A DNA stretch of 64,000 nucleotides. Origin: CAVWCW01 sp963753615. GTDB lineage: Bacteria; Pseudomonadota; Gammaproteobacteria; Chromatiales; Chromatiaceae. The DNA lies in assembly GCA_963753615.1 (NCBI GenBank), contig CAVWCW010000006.1, positions 124,001 to 188,000 on the forward strand, given 5' to 3'. A program made the position numbers and the translations under genes. Position 1 is the first letter of the stretch, and each line of letters starts with the position of its first letter. Positions 1 through 8,158 of this stretch are shown here, piece by piece. The notes under the pieces were generated by a model. The model searched no databases and was not told the DNA's origin. It saw nothing but the letters and a program-made list of their open reading frames with translations.

Positions 1-190
1 CATACTTAGTTACCTCACTACGCAACGCATCCACCTGCGCCTCGGTCAGATCCCGAATCTTTTCGACCGGATTTACGCCGGCATCGGCGCAAATCTTGAC
101 CGCGCGGGTCCGGCCGATGCCGTAAATCGACGTCAGGGCGATGACGGCATGCTTGCGGTCGGGAATATTGACGCCTGCAATTCGGGCCAT
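1..190 (-). CDS. rpsM: 30S ribosomal protein S13, 3' part outside window
   Basis: Primary rRNA-binding protein of the small-subunit head, contacting the P-site tRNA. Reading from the ATG at 188-190, the first 63 codons give MARIAGVNIPDRKHAVIALT and continue with the family's YGIGRT stretch and the helix-hairpin-helix region. The rest of the roughly 118-residue protein lies beyond the window start. An AGGAG-type ribosome site lies just upstream of the ATG. This is normally the first gene of the alpha operon (rpsM-rpsK-rpsD-rpoA-rplQ). A likely promoter lies between it and rpmJ. Confidence 0.95.
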   Translation of the reverse strand, partial: MARIAGVNIPDRKHAVIALTSIYGIGRTRAVKICADAGVNPVEKIRDLTEAQVDALRSEVTKY

Positions 191-245
191 CTGAAGCTAT
201 CTCCTGCACAAAAATGCGGATACCGCGTAGCGCGGAAAACCAGCT

Positions 246-274
246 ATATTAGCGGTATCCTAGTTGAAATTCAA
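246..274 (-). promoter_or_regulatory. Candidate sigma70 promoter of the alpha operon
   Basis: Read on the minus strand, TTGAAT (269-274) and TAATAT (246-251) are separated by exactly 17 bases, each matching four of six consensus positions. The predicted start near 239 would give a leader of about 50 bases before rpsM. That leader contains a small perfect hairpin, CCGCG-CTA-CGCGG, at 223-235. In E. coli an alpha-operon leader binds S4. No S4 site is claimed here. Confidence 0.5.
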
Positions 275-280
275 GGGCTA

Positions 281-394
281 TCAGCCCTGACGCTGCTTGT
301 GCCGCGCGTCCTTGCAGATCACGCGTACCACGCCTTTACGGCGTACCACTTTGCAGTGGCGGCAAATCTTTTTGACGGAAGCCCGAACTTTCAT
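281..394 (-). CDS. rpmJ: 50S ribosomal protein L36
   Basis: Smallest large-subunit protein, 37 residues, binding 23S rRNA near the peptidyl-transferase region. The translation begins MKVRASVKKICRHCKVVRRK and ends RHKQRQG. It is the zinc-ribbon (C+) form, with a CRHC pair followed by a downstream Cys and His. It lies between secY and rpsM, the usual junction of the spc and alpha operons, 44 bases after the secY stop. Confidence 0.95.
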   Translation of the reverse strand: MKVRASVKKICRHCKVVRRKGVVRVICKDARHKQRQG

Positions 395-438
395 GGCTGT
401 GTCTCCAAAAATGTATTGCTTACGAACCAGGTCGTCGA

Positions 439-1791
439 TCAGCGCAGCAGACCGCTACCCGGACCTTTCAGGTTGGCCTTCTTCATCAGGCCCTCGTATT
501 GATGTGACATCAAGTGGGCCTGTATCTGGGCCATGAAGTCCATCACCACCACGACAATAATCAGCAGCGAAGTGCCACCGAAATAAAACGGCACCTGCCA
601 ACCCACGATCAGGAACTCGGGTAGGAGACAGACACCAGTGATATAAATGGCGCCGGCCAAGGTCAGGCGCGACATCACCGCATCGATATAGCGGGCGGTC
701 TGTTCACCCGGGCGGATGCCTGGAATGAAGGCGCCAGAGCGCTTGAGGTTGTCAGCGGTCTCCTTCGAATTGAACACCAAAGCGGTGTAGAAAAAGCAGA
801 AGAAAATGATCGCCAGGGCATACATGAGCACATATACCGGTTCGCCCGGGGCGATCTTGCCAACGATTTCCTGCAACCAGCGCATAGATTCGGACGTGCC
901 CAGCCATTGCGCTATCGTCGTCGGGAACAGAATGATACTGGAGGCGAAAATCGGCGGAATCACACCGGCCATGTTCAGTTTCAGCGGCAAATGGGTGCTC
1001 TGGGCCGCGTACATACGCCGACCCTGCTGGCGCTTGGCATAGTTGACCGTAATGCGGCGCTGGCCCCGCTCCACAAAAACCACGAAGCCCGTCACCGCCA
1101 CCGCGAGCACGAACAGCGCCAGGATCGCCAGCGGGTTGAGTTCTCCGGTGCGCGCGAGTTCCAGCGTTCCACCCACCGCCGACGGCAGCCCGGCCACGAT
1201 GCCGGCAAAGATGATCAGCGAGATGCCGTTACCGATACCGCGCTCGGTGATCTGCTCGCCGAGCCACATCAGAAACATCGTACCGGTGACCAGCGACACC
1301 GCCGCGGTGATCACGAAGCCCACACCGGAGTGAATTACCACCGCCATTCCCGAAACGTTCTGGCTCTGCAGGGCGATGGAGATACCGACCGCCTGAAAGG
1401 TGGCCAGCACCACGGTGCCGTAGCGCGTGTACTGGGTGATCTTGCGCCGGCCGCTTTCCCCTTCCTTCTTCAACTGCTCCAGTTTGGGGATCACCGCCGA
1501 CATTAGCTGCATGATGATCGACGCCGAAATGTAAGGCATGATTCCCAACGCCAGCAGGCTGGCGCGCTCCAAGGCGCCCCCCGAGAACATATTGAACATG
1601 TCCAGGATGGTGCCCTGCTGCTGATCGAACAGGGCTGCCAGCGCCACCGGGTTGACCCCGGGAACCGGTATGAAGGTTCCGATGCGGAACACCAACAGCG
1701 CTCCGACCACGAACAGCAGGCGCTGGCGCAGTTCGGTCAGCCTGCCCAGCCCACCGAGCCCTCCGGCCAATGTCGATCCGCCGGCGGCCAT
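439..1791 (-). CDS. secY: Preprotein translocase channel subunit SecY
   Basis: Forms the protein-conducting channel of the inner membrane with SecE and SecG, exporting unfolded proteins with SecA or ribosomes. The 450-residue protein has about ten hydrophobic segments. The N-terminal LRQRLLFVVGALLVFRIGTF segment, the plug-side GGALERASLLALGIMPYISA stretch and the GMWLGE-like loop (MFLMWLGEQITERGIGNG) are typical of SecY. Length is close to the usual 435-450. It starts directly after the rplO stop (TAAATG junction), so the two are translationally coupled. Its partner secE is in this window at 27.3-27.7 kb. Confidence 0.97.
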   Translation of the reverse strand: MAAGGSTLAGGLGGLGRLTELRQRLLFVVGALLVFRIGTFIPVPGVNPVALAALFDQQQGTILDMFNMFSGGALERASLLALGIMPYISASIIMQLMSAVIPKLEQLKKEGESGRRKITQYTRYGTVVLATFQAVGISIALQSQNVSGMAVVIHSGVGFVITAAVSLVTGTMFLMWLGEQITERGIGNGISLIIFAGIVAGLPSAVGGTLELARTGELNPLAILALFVLAVAVTGFVVFVERGQRRITVNYAKRQQGRRMYAAQSTHLPLKLNMAGVIPPIFASSIILFPTTIAQWLGTSESMRWLQEIVGKIAPGEPVYVLMYALAIIFFCFFYTALVFNSKETADNLKRSGAFIPGIRPGEQTARYIDAVMSRLTLAGAIYITGVCLLPEFLIVGWQVPFYFGGTSLLIIVVVVMDFMAQIQAHLMSHQYEGLMKKANLKGPGSGLLR

Positions 1792-2226
1792 TTAAGCCTC
1801 TATCGTCCCGCCGGCAGCCTCGATGGCTGCGCGGGCGCCTTTGGTGACACCTAGGCCTTTCAGGGTCACGGCCTTGTCGATGCTGCCGGAGGCGATCACT
1901 TTAGCGCGGCGCACGTTGTCGGATACCAGATCGGCCGCCTGCAGGGCAGCCAGGTCGATCACGTCGGCAGACACCTTGCTCAGTTCGCTGAGCCGGATTT
2001 CCGCCACAAAGCGGCCGACACGGGACTGGAAACCGACTTTCGGCAGGCGCCGCTGCAGCGGCATCTGGCCGCCTTCGAATCCCACCTTGTGGAATCCACC
2101 GGAGCGTGCCTTCTGGCCCTTGTGACCGCGTCCGCCGGTCTTGCCGATTCCACTGCCAATGCCGCGCCCAGGGCGTTTGCGGTCGCGTTTTGCGCCGTCC
2201 CCAGGTTGTAGATTGTTAAGGCGCAT
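1792..2226 (-). CDS. rplO: 50S ribosomal protein L15
   Basis: Late-assembly large-subunit protein, 144 residues. The N-terminal MRLNNLQPGDGAKRDRKRPG and the glycine- and arginine-rich extension (GRGIGSGIGKTGGRGHKGQK) that threads into 23S rRNA are diagnostic. An upstream in-frame ATG at 2247 would add seven residues inside rpmD. The ATG at 2226 fits the conserved N-terminus and sits one base after the rpmD stop. Confidence 0.97.
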   Translation of the reverse strand: MRLNNLQPGDGAKRDRKRPGRGIGSGIGKTGGRGHKGQKARSGGFHKVGFEGGQMPLQRRLPKVGFQSRVGRFVAEIRLSELSKVSADVIDLAALQAADLVSDNVRRAKVIASGSIDKAVTLKGLGVTKGARAAIEAAGGTIEA

Positions 2227-2227
2227 C

Positions 2228-2416
2228 TCAGGCCCCCTCCACTTCAACCATATAGGACACCTTGTTGACCATGCCGCGGGTCTTTTCGGTGTCTTCCACT
2301 TCGACGGTCTGATGCATGCGCCGCAGACCCAGGCCGCGTACGCAGGCCTGGTGGCTCTTCAGGCGCCCGTTCATGCTGCGCACCAACCGCACCTTCATCA
2401 TCTGCTTGTCCGCCAT
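2228..2416 (-). CDS. rpmD: 50S ribosomal protein L30
   Basis: Small 62-residue large-subunit protein with the family pattern MKVRLVRSMNGRLKSHQACV followed by LGLRRMHQTVEVEDTEKTRGM. It starts MADKQ, slightly longer than the E. coli protein at its N-terminus. It lies three bases after the rpsE stop and one base before rplO, within the spc operon. L30 is present in gammaproteobacteria but absent from some other bacteria. Confidence 0.95.
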   Translation of the reverse strand: MADKQMMKVRLVRSMNGRLKSHQACVRGLGLRRMHQTVEVEDTEKTRGMVNKVSYMVEVEGA

Positions 2417-2419
2417 GTC

Positions 2420-2926
2420 TTACCCCTGGATCTCTTCCGCGCTCTTACCGCGCTTGGCGGCCACCGATTCGGCATCCGCCATCTCGGCCAGGCCACGGAC
2501 GGTGGCGCGAATAACATTGATCGGATTGTTGGTGCCAATGCACTTCGCCAGTACGTTTTGCACGCCTACCACTTCGAACACGGCGCGCATGGCGCCACCG
2601 GCAATAATGCCGGTACCTTCGGAAGCGGGTTTCATGAATACCTTGGCCGCGCCGTGCCGGGCGGTCACCGGATATTGCAACGTGCTTCCTTTGAGTCTGA
2701 CATCGACCATGTTGCGGCGGGCATTCTCCATCGCCTTCTGAATCGCTACCGGCACCTCCCGCGCCTTGCCGCGGCCAAAGCCGACCTTGCCATTGCCATC
2801 ACCTACTACCGTCAGGGCAGCGAACCCGAACTGCCGCCCACCTTTGACCACCTTGGCCACCCGGTTTACGGCTACCAGCTTTTCCAGCAGCCCGTCGCCT
2901 TCCGGCTTTGCGTTGAAACTTGCCAT
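2420..2926 (-). CDS. rpsE: 30S ribosomal protein S5
   Basis: Small-subunit body protein at the mRNA entry and decoding-fidelity region, 168 residues. The double-stranded RNA-binding N-terminal domain contains DGLLEKLVAVNRVAKVVKGG and GNGKVGFGRGKAREVPVAIQ, followed by the ribosomal S5 C-terminal fold (ASEGTGIIAGGAMRAVFEVV). The spectinomycin-loop region is of the ordinary type. It sits between rplR and rpmD in standard spc-operon order. Confidence 0.97.
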   Translation of the reverse strand: MASFNAKPEGDGLLEKLVAVNRVAKVVKGGRQFGFAALTVVGDGNGKVGFGRGKAREVPVAIQKAMENARRNMVDVRLKGSTLQYPVTARHGAAKVFMKPASEGTGIIAGGAMRAVFEVVGVQNVLAKCIGTNNPINVIRATVRGLAEMADAESVAAKRGKSAEEIQG

Positions 2927-2937
2927 TGCGTTAACCC

Positions 2938-3294
2938 CTAGAATTGCAGCCCATTTTCCCGGGCGGCTTCGGCAAGCGCCTTGACCCGGCCGTGGTACCT
3001 GAAGCCCGAGCGGTCGAACGCGACCGTTTCGATCCCGGCCTCCTTGGCCCGCTCCGCTATCGCTTTGCCTACCAACTTGGCCGCTTGGACGTTGCCGCTG
3101 GACCCGCTGATTTCGGTCCGCAACCCCTTATCCAGTGTCGAGGCGCTGGCCAGCACCCTGTCGCCGGCCGGTGCAATCAGCTGCGCATAGATATGGCGCG
3201 GGGTACGGAACACCGACAGACGATGCACCCCCAACTCCCGAATCTTGGCGCGAGCCTTGGTAGCCCGACGTATACGTGCAGTTTTCTTGTCCAT
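2938..3294 (-). CDS. rplR: 50S ribosomal protein L18
   Basis: 5S rRNA-binding protein of the central protuberance, acting with L5 and L25. The 118-residue product begins MDKKTARIRRATKARAKIRE and contains the LSVFRTPRHIYAQLIAP strand pair and the C-terminal FDRSGFRYHGRVKALAEAAR motif of the family. The length is normal. Gaps of 11 and 9 bases separate it from rpsE and rplF. All three 5S-binding proteins (L5 at 4635, L18 here, L25-like CTC at 32037) are in this window. Confidence 0.97.
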   Translation of the reverse strand: MDKKTARIRRATKARAKIRELGVHRLSVFRTPRHIYAQLIAPAGDRVLASASTLDKGLRTEISGSSGNVQAAKLVGKAIAERAKEAGIETVAFDRSGFRYHGRVKALAEAARENGLQF

Positions 3295-3303
3295 CGATCT
3301 ACC

Positions 3304-3837
3304 CTACTTCTTCTTCGCTTCTTTACGGACGACATGCTCGTCCGAATAGCGGACGCCCTTGCCTTTGTAAGGCTCGGGCGGACGGTAGCTGCGAATCTCG
3401 GCAGCCACTTGCCCCACCCGCTGCTTGTCGTACCCACTGACCATAATCTCGGTCGGTGAAGGCGTCGCGATCTCGATTCCTTCCGGCACCGGATACGCTA
3501 CCGGGTGCGAAAAGCCGAGGCTTAGATTCAGCACCTTGCCCGCAGCTTGGGCGCGGTAGCCGACCCCAACCAGTTCCAGCTTGCGCTGAAAACCGGAGGA
3601 CACACCGACCACCATATTGTTGATCTGGGCCCGGGTCGTGCCCGCCATGGCCCAGTTCGGATCGGCTTCGCTACTCGGGCTGATCTTAACTTGCTTGTCT
3701 TCCATCTCGACCTTAACGTCCGGGTGTACGGAAAACTCCATGCTGCCCTTGCCACCCTTGACGGTGACTCGTTGGCCGTCGAGCTTCAGATCGACGCCGG
3801 AGGGAAGATCGATCGGACTTTTTGCGATTCTTGACAT
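3304..3837 (-). CDS. rplF: 50S ribosomal protein L6
   Basis: Large-subunit protein near the sarcin-ricin loop and factor-binding site, 177 residues, two copies of the L6 fold. It starts MSRIAKSPIDLPSGVDLKLD and carries the C-terminal KQRVGQVAAEIRSYRPPEPY and KGKGVRYSDEHVVRKEAKKK motifs. Length equals that of the E. coli protein. It lies between rpsH and rplR with 12- and 9-base gaps. Confidence 0.97.
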   Translation of the reverse strand: MSRIAKSPIDLPSGVDLKLDGQRVTVKGGKGSMEFSVHPDVKVEMEDKQVKISPSSEADPNWAMAGTTRAQINNMVVGVSSGFQRKLELVGVGYRAQAAGKVLNLSLGFSHPVAYPVPEGIEIATPSPTEIMVSGYDKQRVGQVAAEIRSYRPPEPYKGKGVRYSDEHVVRKEAKKK

Positions 3838-3849
3838 GCCGTCCTCCGA

Positions 3850-4245
3850 TTACGCCACGTAGGCGATAATTTCACCGCCCTGCCCCGCGGAGCGCGCCGC
3901 ACGGTCGCTCATAACGCCTCGGGACGTGGATATGATCGCCACACCCAGACCGTCGCGCACGGTAGGAAGTTCGTCCTTCCCCTTATACACCCGAAGTCCG
4001 GGCCGGCTTACGCGCTGGATCTTTTCGATGACGGGCTTGCCCTCGAAGTACTTGAGGTCAACCACCATAACCGGCTTACCGTCGACGGTTTCGACAGAGA
4101 ACGAGGAGATGTAGCCTTCCTGCTGCAGCACCTTGGCGACGGACTGCTTCATCTTCGAGGAAGGCATTCGGACCGCGGCCTTGTTGGCCGACTGGCCATT
4201 ACGAATACGCGTTAGCATATCCGCGATGGGATCTGACATGCTCAT
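3850..4245 (-). CDS. rpsH: 30S ribosomal protein S8
   Basis: Central 16S-binding protein that organises the platform and, in E. coli, represses the spc operon by binding near rplE. The 131-residue sequence shows SDPIADMLTRIRNGQSA at the N-terminus and the C-terminal GVAIISTSRGVMSDRAARSA loop that contacts RNA. The start could be MSM or the second Met. The first is kept because it matches the usual length. A 75-base gap precedes it after rpsN. Confidence 0.96.
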   Translation of the reverse strand: MSMSDPIADMLTRIRNGQSANKAAVRMPSSKMKQSVAKVLQQEGYISSFSVETVDGKPVMVVDLKYFEGKPVIEKIQRVSRPGLRVYKGKDELPTVRDGLGVAIISTSRGVMSDRAARSAGQGGEIIAYVA

Positions 4246-4320
4246 ATTGCTTACTCCAGGGTCAGGCCGTCTTCGGCGACGCGATACCCTTGTTCGAGGG
4301 ATCCAGATGGACCCCGAGTT

Positions 4321-4626
4321 TTACCAGCTGGCTTTCACCACGCCCGGAACATGGCCCTGCATCACGTTTTCGCGCAGCTTGTTGCGGGCAAGACCGAACT
4401 TACGGTAGAAACCGTGCGGACGGCCACTAATGGCACAACGGTTGCGCTGACGCGAGCGACTGGAGTCGCGCGGCAGCTTCTGCAGCTTGACGACCGCGAC
4501 CTCCTTCTCCTCCATGGAGACATTCGGATCGCTGATTACCTTCTTCAGCTCGGCGCGCCTGGTTGCATACTTAGCGGCCAGGCGCGTGCGCTTGACGTCG
4601 CGCGCGATCATGCTCTTTTTTGCCAT
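4321..4626 (-). CDS. rpsN: 30S ribosomal protein S14
   Basis: Small-subunit head protein, 101 residues, the long zinc-free type: the C-terminal half reads SRSRQRNRCAISGRPHGFYR with a single Cys rather than paired CxxC motifs. It begins MAKKSMIARDVKRTRLAAKY. It sits eight bases after the rplE stop in standard order. The window therefore encodes a zinc-free S14 next to a zinc-binding L36. Confidence 0.96.
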   Translation of the reverse strand: MAKKSMIARDVKRTRLAAKYATRRAELKKVISDPNVSMEEKEVAVVKLQKLPRDSSRSRQRNRCAISGRPHGFYRKFGLARNKLRENVMQGHVPGVVKASW

Positions 4627-4634
4627 AGTCTATC

Positions 4635-5174
4635 TCAGCTCTTGAAGGGAAAGCGGAAGGCCTCGAGCAGGGCCCGACCTTCTTCGTCCGTCTTTGCCGT
4701 GGTGGTGATGGTGATATCCATGCCACGCAGGGTATCGACCTTGTCGTAATCGATCTCTGGAAAGATGATCTGCTCGCGCACACCCATATTGTAGTTACCG
4801 CGACCATCGAACGACTTCGCGTTCAGACCACGGAAGTCCCGGATACGGGGGATCGACACGTTGATCAGCCGGTCAAGGAATTCGTACATCCGCTCGCGGC
4901 GCAGCGTCACCTTGCAGCCGCACGGCCAGCCCTCGCGAACCTTGAACCCGGCGACCGATTTGCGGGCCTTGGTGACCACCGGCTGTTGTCCGGCAATCTT
5001 GCGCATGTCGCCGACCGCGAATTCCATCACCTTCTTGTCAGCCGTCGCCTCGCCAACACCCATGTTTAGCGTAATCTTGGTGATACGCGGCACCTCCATG
5101 ACGCTATGGTAGCCAAAGCGCTCCTTGAGCTGGCTTGCGATCGTGCCGCGGTAGAGTTCCTGTAATCTTGCCAT
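4635..5174 (-). CDS. rplE: 50S ribosomal protein L5
   Basis: 5S rRNA-binding protein contacting the P-site tRNA T-loop, 179 residues as in E. coli. Recognisable segments are MARLQELYRGTIASQLKERF, PRITKITLNMGVGEATADKK and RIRDFRGLNAKSFDGRGNYN, the family signature. The C-terminal TLRGMDITITTTAKTDEEGR strand is intact. It follows rplX by 13 bases. Confidence 0.97.
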   Translation of the reverse strand: MARLQELYRGTIASQLKERFGYHSVMEVPRITKITLNMGVGEATADKKVMEFAVGDMRKIAGQQPVVTKARKSVAGFKVREGWPCGCKVTLRRERMYEFLDRLINVSIPRIRDFRGLNAKSFDGRGNYNMGVREQIIFPEIDYDKVDTLRGMDITITTTAKTDEEGRALLEAFRFPFKS

Positions 5175-5187
5175 CGGTCTCTCCGCC

Positions 5188-5505
5188 TCAGATATCTACG
5201 ACTTCTTGGTTTGACTTGAAAACGCGAACCTTGCGTCCATCGTCAAGAATCTTGAAGCCCACGCGATCCCCGGATCCGGAGGCCGGATTGTACAGGGCAA
5301 TATTGGAAATATGAACCGGCATTTCTTTGTCCAGGATGCCGCCGGGTTCGCCGCGCTGCGGATTTCCCTTGGTGTGGCGCTTGACCATGTTAATGTTCTC
5401 CACCACCACCCGATCGTCGCCGACGGTACGTATAACGGTGCCACGTTTGCCCCGGTCCTTGCCGGTCAGGACGATGACGTCGTCGCCTTTTTTGATCTTA
5501 CGCAT
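5188..5505 (-). CDS. rplX: 50S ribosomal protein L24
   Basis: Assembly-initiating protein at the polypeptide exit side of the large subunit, 105 residues. The KOW motif is clear in MRKIKKGDDVIVLTGKDRGK with RGTV following, then VENINMVKRHTKGNPQRGEP, a typical L24 stretch. It lies 12 bases downstream of rplN and 13 upstream of rplE. Confidence 0.97.
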   Translation of the reverse strand: MRKIKKGDDVIVLTGKDRGKRGTVIRTVGDDRVVVENINMVKRHTKGNPQRGEPGGILDKEMPVHISNIALYNPASGSGDRVGFKILDDGRKVRVFKSNQEVVDI

Positions 5506-5517
5506 GATGTTACCGCC

Positions 5518-5886
5518 TTAAAGTACTTCCGGAGCCAGCGAGATGATCTTCATGAACTTCTCGCTGCGCAGCTCGCGGGTAACCGGGCCAAAAATACGGG
5601 TGCCGATGGGCTGCAGCTGGTTGTTCAGCAGCACCGCTGCATTGCCGTCGAAGCGAATCACGGAACCGTCCGGGCGCCGCACGCCCTTGCGGGTACGCAC
5701 CACCACCGCATTGAAGACATCGCCTTTCTTCGCCTTGCCGCGAGGAATAGCATCCTTCACGCTCACCTTGATGACGTCGCCGATTCCGGCGTAATGACGG
5801 TGCGAGCCGCCGAGCACCTTGATGCACTGAACGCGCTTCGCGCCGCTGTTGTCGGCTACGTTCAGCATTGTCTGCATCTGAATCAT
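5518..5886 (-). CDS. rplN: 50S ribosomal protein L14
   Basis: Intersubunit-bridge protein that also binds the silencing factor RsfS in other bacteria, 122 residues. It starts MIQMQTMLNVADNSGAKRVQ and contains GSHRHYAGIGDVIKVSVKDA and RRPDGSVIRFDGNAAVLLNN. In E. coli this gene opens the spc operon. Here it follows rpsQ after 55 bases without an obvious separate terminator. Confidence 0.97.
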   Translation of the reverse strand: MIQMQTMLNVADNSGAKRVQCIKVLGGSHRHYAGIGDVIKVSVKDAIPRGKAKKGDVFNAVVVRTRKGVRRPDGSVIRFDGNAAVLLNNQLQPIGTRIFGPVTRELRSEKFMKIISLAPEVL

Positions 5887-5941
5887 CGTTCTATCCCGCG
5901 CAATTAGTTAATTCGTCGAATCCCGGCCCTGCAGCCCCGGC

Positions 5942-6202
5942 TCAGCCGGCTCGCTCCAGCACCTTCACCAGGCGCCAGGTCTTCGTCTTGGACAACGGGC
6001 GGCACTGTTCCACCGTCACTACATCACCCTGGTTGCACTCGTTCGCCTCGTCGTGGGCATGCACCTTGGTGGAGCGTCGGATGAACTTGCCGTACAACGG
6101 GTGTTTGACCCGACGCTCGATCAGTACCGTGATCGTCTTGTCCATCTTGTTGCTCACCACCCTACCGGTAAGCGCTCGGTTTGCAGCTTGTTCCTCACTC
6201 AT
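5942..6202 (-). CDS. rpsQ: 30S ribosomal protein S17
   Basis: Primary binder of 16S rRNA in the body domain, 86 residues. The OB-fold sequence runs LTGRVVSNKMDKTITVLIER, then KHPLYGKFIRRSTKVHAHDE, and ends VVTVEQCRPLSKTKTWRLVK. This is the last gene of the S10 operon in E. coli order. It lies six bases after the rpmC stop. Confidence 0.97.
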   Translation of the reverse strand: MSEEQAANRALTGRVVSNKMDKTITVLIERRVKHPLYGKFIRRSTKVHAHDEANECNQGDVVTVEQCRPLSKTKTWRLVKVLERAG

Positions 6203-6208
6203 GATGAC

Positions 6209-6400
6209 TTACCCGCCGGTCGATTCGTGCAATATGGTCTTGATCCGGGCGATGTCACGCCGGACCTGGCGCATTTGCGAAGGCCGTTGCATCTGCCCGG
6301 TACCCTGTTGCATGCGCAGGCTGAATTGTTCCTTCCGCAGCTCCAGCAAAGTTTCCTGGAGTTCGGCCGGATTCTTGGACCGCAGTTCGTTAGCCTTCAT
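6209..6400 (-). CDS. rpmC: 50S ribosomal protein L29
   Basis: Two-helix protein at the tunnel exit next to L23, 63 residues from MKANELRSKNPAELQETLLE. A GTG one codon upstream (6401-6403) could also serve, but the ATG at 6398-6400 overlaps the rplP stop as TGATG, the normal coupling. The QFSLRMQQGTGQ segment is typical of the family. Confidence 0.95.
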   Translation of the reverse strand: MKANELRSKNPAELQETLLELRKEQFSLRMQQGTGQMQRPSQMRQVRRDIARIKTILHESTGG

Positions 6401-6813
6401 CACAATACCGTCCGTCTTGCAAAGGCGGTACCTATAGGGAGCTTGGCCGCCGCCAGCCCGAAGGCCTCGCGCGCCAACTCTTCGGTAACACCCTCGATTT
6501 CATATAACATGCGGCCGGGCTGAATCTGCGCCACCCAGTATTCTACGTTGCCCTTGCCCTTACCCTGGCGAACTTCCAGCGGCTTCTTGGTGACTGGCTT
6601 ATCCGGAAATACACGGATCCAGAGCTTACCGCCGCGCTTCACCCGACGGGTGATGGTACGACGGGCAGCCTCGATCTGACGCGAGGTTAGGCGCCCGCGG
6701 CCAGTAGCTTTGAGGCCGAACTCTCCAAAACTCACCGAGCTGCCGGCGAACGCAAGGCCGCGGTTGCGCCCCTTCTGCTGTTTCCTGAATTTGGTTCTCT
6801 TCGGTTGCAACAT
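6400..6813 (-). CDS. rplP: 50S ribosomal protein L16
   Basis: Large-subunit protein that positions the aminoacyl-tRNA and stabilises the peptidyl-transferase centre, 137 residues. It begins MLQPKRTKFRKQQKGRNRGL and carries the family signature RRTITRRVKRGGKLWIRVFP with DKPVTKKPLEVRQGKGKGNV following. The rpmC start overlaps its stop codon, and it follows rpsC by three bases. Confidence 0.97.
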   Translation of the reverse strand: MLQPKRTKFRKQQKGRNRGLAFAGSSVSFGEFGLKATGRGRLTSRQIEAARRTITRRVKRGGKLWIRVFPDKPVTKKPLEVRQGKGKGNVEYWVAQIQPGRMLYEIEGVTEELAREAFGLAAAKLPIGTAFARRTVL

Positions 6814-6816
6814 CGC

Positions 6817-7497
6817 TTAAGCCCTCTTCGCTCCGGCCTTTTTCGGAGCCGGCTCGGCCTCCGGCTCGTCCCCGAAAACCTCGCCCTTGAAGATCCAACA
6901 CTTGACGCCGAGCACCCCGTAAGTGGTGGCCGCCTCCGCAAACCCGTAGTCGATATCGGCGCGCAACGTGTGCAGCGGAACGCGACCCTCGCGGTACCAC
7001 TCGCTACGGGCGATTTCCGCCCCGTTCAGGCGTCCGGCAATGTTCACCCTGATGCCCTCGGCACCGATGCGCATCGCATTCTGAACCGCCCGCTTCATGG
7101 CGCGACGAAACATGATACGGCGCTCCAGCTGCTGGGCAATGCTCTCGGCGACCAGTTGGGCATCGACTTCCGGCTTGCGGATCTCTTCGATGCTGATGTG
7201 CACGGGTACACCCATAAGCCGGGCCACATCGCTGCGCAGCGCGTCGATGTCTTCACCCTTCTTGCCGATCACGATACCGGGCCGCGCTGTGTGCACGGTG
7301 ATATGCGCATTCTTCGCCGGGCGATCGATCTGGATGCGGCTGACCGAAGCTTGAGACAGGCGTTTCTTGAGAAACGCCCGTACCTGCAGATCGGTATTCA
7401 GCATTTCCGGAAAATTCTTCGAATCCGCGTACCACTTGGACTTCCAGTCCTGAACGATACCGAGACGAATACCGGTGGGATGTACTTTCTGACCCAT
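6817..7497 (-). CDS. rpsC: 30S ribosomal protein S3
   Basis: Head protein lining the mRNA entry tunnel with helicase activity, 226 residues. It begins MGQKVHPTGIRLGIVQDWKS. The KH type-2 domain (PGIVIGKKGEDIDALRSDVA) and the C-terminal S3 domain (MRIGAEGIRVNIAGRLNGAE) are both intact. It ends in a basic Lys/Ala-rich tail. It lies 18 bases after the rplV stop. Confidence 0.97.
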   Translation of the reverse strand: MGQKVHPTGIRLGIVQDWKSKWYADSKNFPEMLNTDLQVRAFLKKRLSQASVSRIQIDRPAKNAHITVHTARPGIVIGKKGEDIDALRSDVARLMGVPVHISIEEIRKPEVDAQLVAESIAQQLERRIMFRRAMKRAVQNAMRIGAEGIRVNIAGRLNGAEIARSEWYREGRVPLHTLRADIDYGFAEAATTYGVLGVKCWIFKGEVFGDEPEAEPAPKKAGAKRA

Positions 7498-7515
7498 TCT
7501 GGCCTCTCTTGCCTG

Positions 7516-7848
7516 TTACTTGTCCGCCACCGTCAAGGTGATGTGGCTGGTTCTTTTCAGAATTCGCGACGCCCGGCCCTTGGCGCGGGCACGGATGCGC
7601 TTCATGGTCGGGCCTTCATCCACCATTACCGCGGACACCCGCAGTTCGTCGATGTCGGCGCCTTCGTTGTTTTCGGCATTTGCGATCGCCGATTCCAGCA
7701 CCTTCTTGACGATACCCGCCGCCTTCTTGTTGCTGAAACTGAGCACGTCGAGCGCCTGCTCGACCGGCAGACCCCTAACTTGGTCCGCCACCAGACGGCC
7801 TTTTTGTGCCGAGATGCGGGCGTGCCGCAATTTGGCCAATGCTTGCAT
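7516..7848 (-). CDS. rplV: 50S ribosomal protein L22
   Basis: Protein whose long hairpin lines the exit tunnel and carries macrolide-resistance positions, 110 residues from MQALAKLRHARISAQKGRLV. The open frame extends 31 codons further upstream, but that would run into rpsS. The ATG at 7846-7848 matches the E. coli protein length. The hairpin region PTMKRIRARAKGRASRILKR is intact. Confidence 0.96.
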   Translation of the reverse strand: MQALAKLRHARISAQKGRLVADQVRGLPVEQALDVLSFSNKKAAGIVKKVLESAIANAENNEGADIDELRVSAVMVDEGPTMKRIRARAKGRASRILKRTSHITLTVADK

Positions 7849-7861
7849 GACGAAACTCCGA

Positions 7862-8140
7862 CTATCGCTTACTGACTTTTCTGTCCGCCGCGTGACCCCT
7901 GAAGGTCCGGGTGATCGCGAATTCGCCCAGCTTGTGACCAACCATGTTCTCGCTGATCAGCACCGGGACGTGCTGGCGCCCGTTGTGTACGGCTATGGTA
8001 AGCCCCACCATTTCGGGCAGGACCATGGAGCGTCGCGACCAGGTCTTGATCGGGCGCTTGATATTCTGTTGGACCGCCTCACTGACCTTCTGCGCCAGGT
8101 GGTGATCGACAAACGGGCCTTTCTTGATTGAACGTGGCAC
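7862..8140 (-). CDS. rpsS: 30S ribosomal protein S19
   Basis: Head protein that forms a complex with S13 and contacts 23S rRNA, 92 residues. It begins MPRSIKKGPFVDHHLAQKVS and shows the signature TIAVHNGRQHVPVLISENMV and the LGEFAITRTFRGHAADRK tail. It is spaced 13 bases before rplV and 18 after rplB. Confidence 0.97.
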   Translation of the reverse strand: MPRSIKKGPFVDHHLAQKVSEAVQQNIKRPIKTWSRRSMVLPEMVGLTIAVHNGRQHVPVLISENMVGHKLGEFAITRTFRGHAADRKVSKR

Positions 8141-8158
8141 TCGTATACCCTCGCCTGC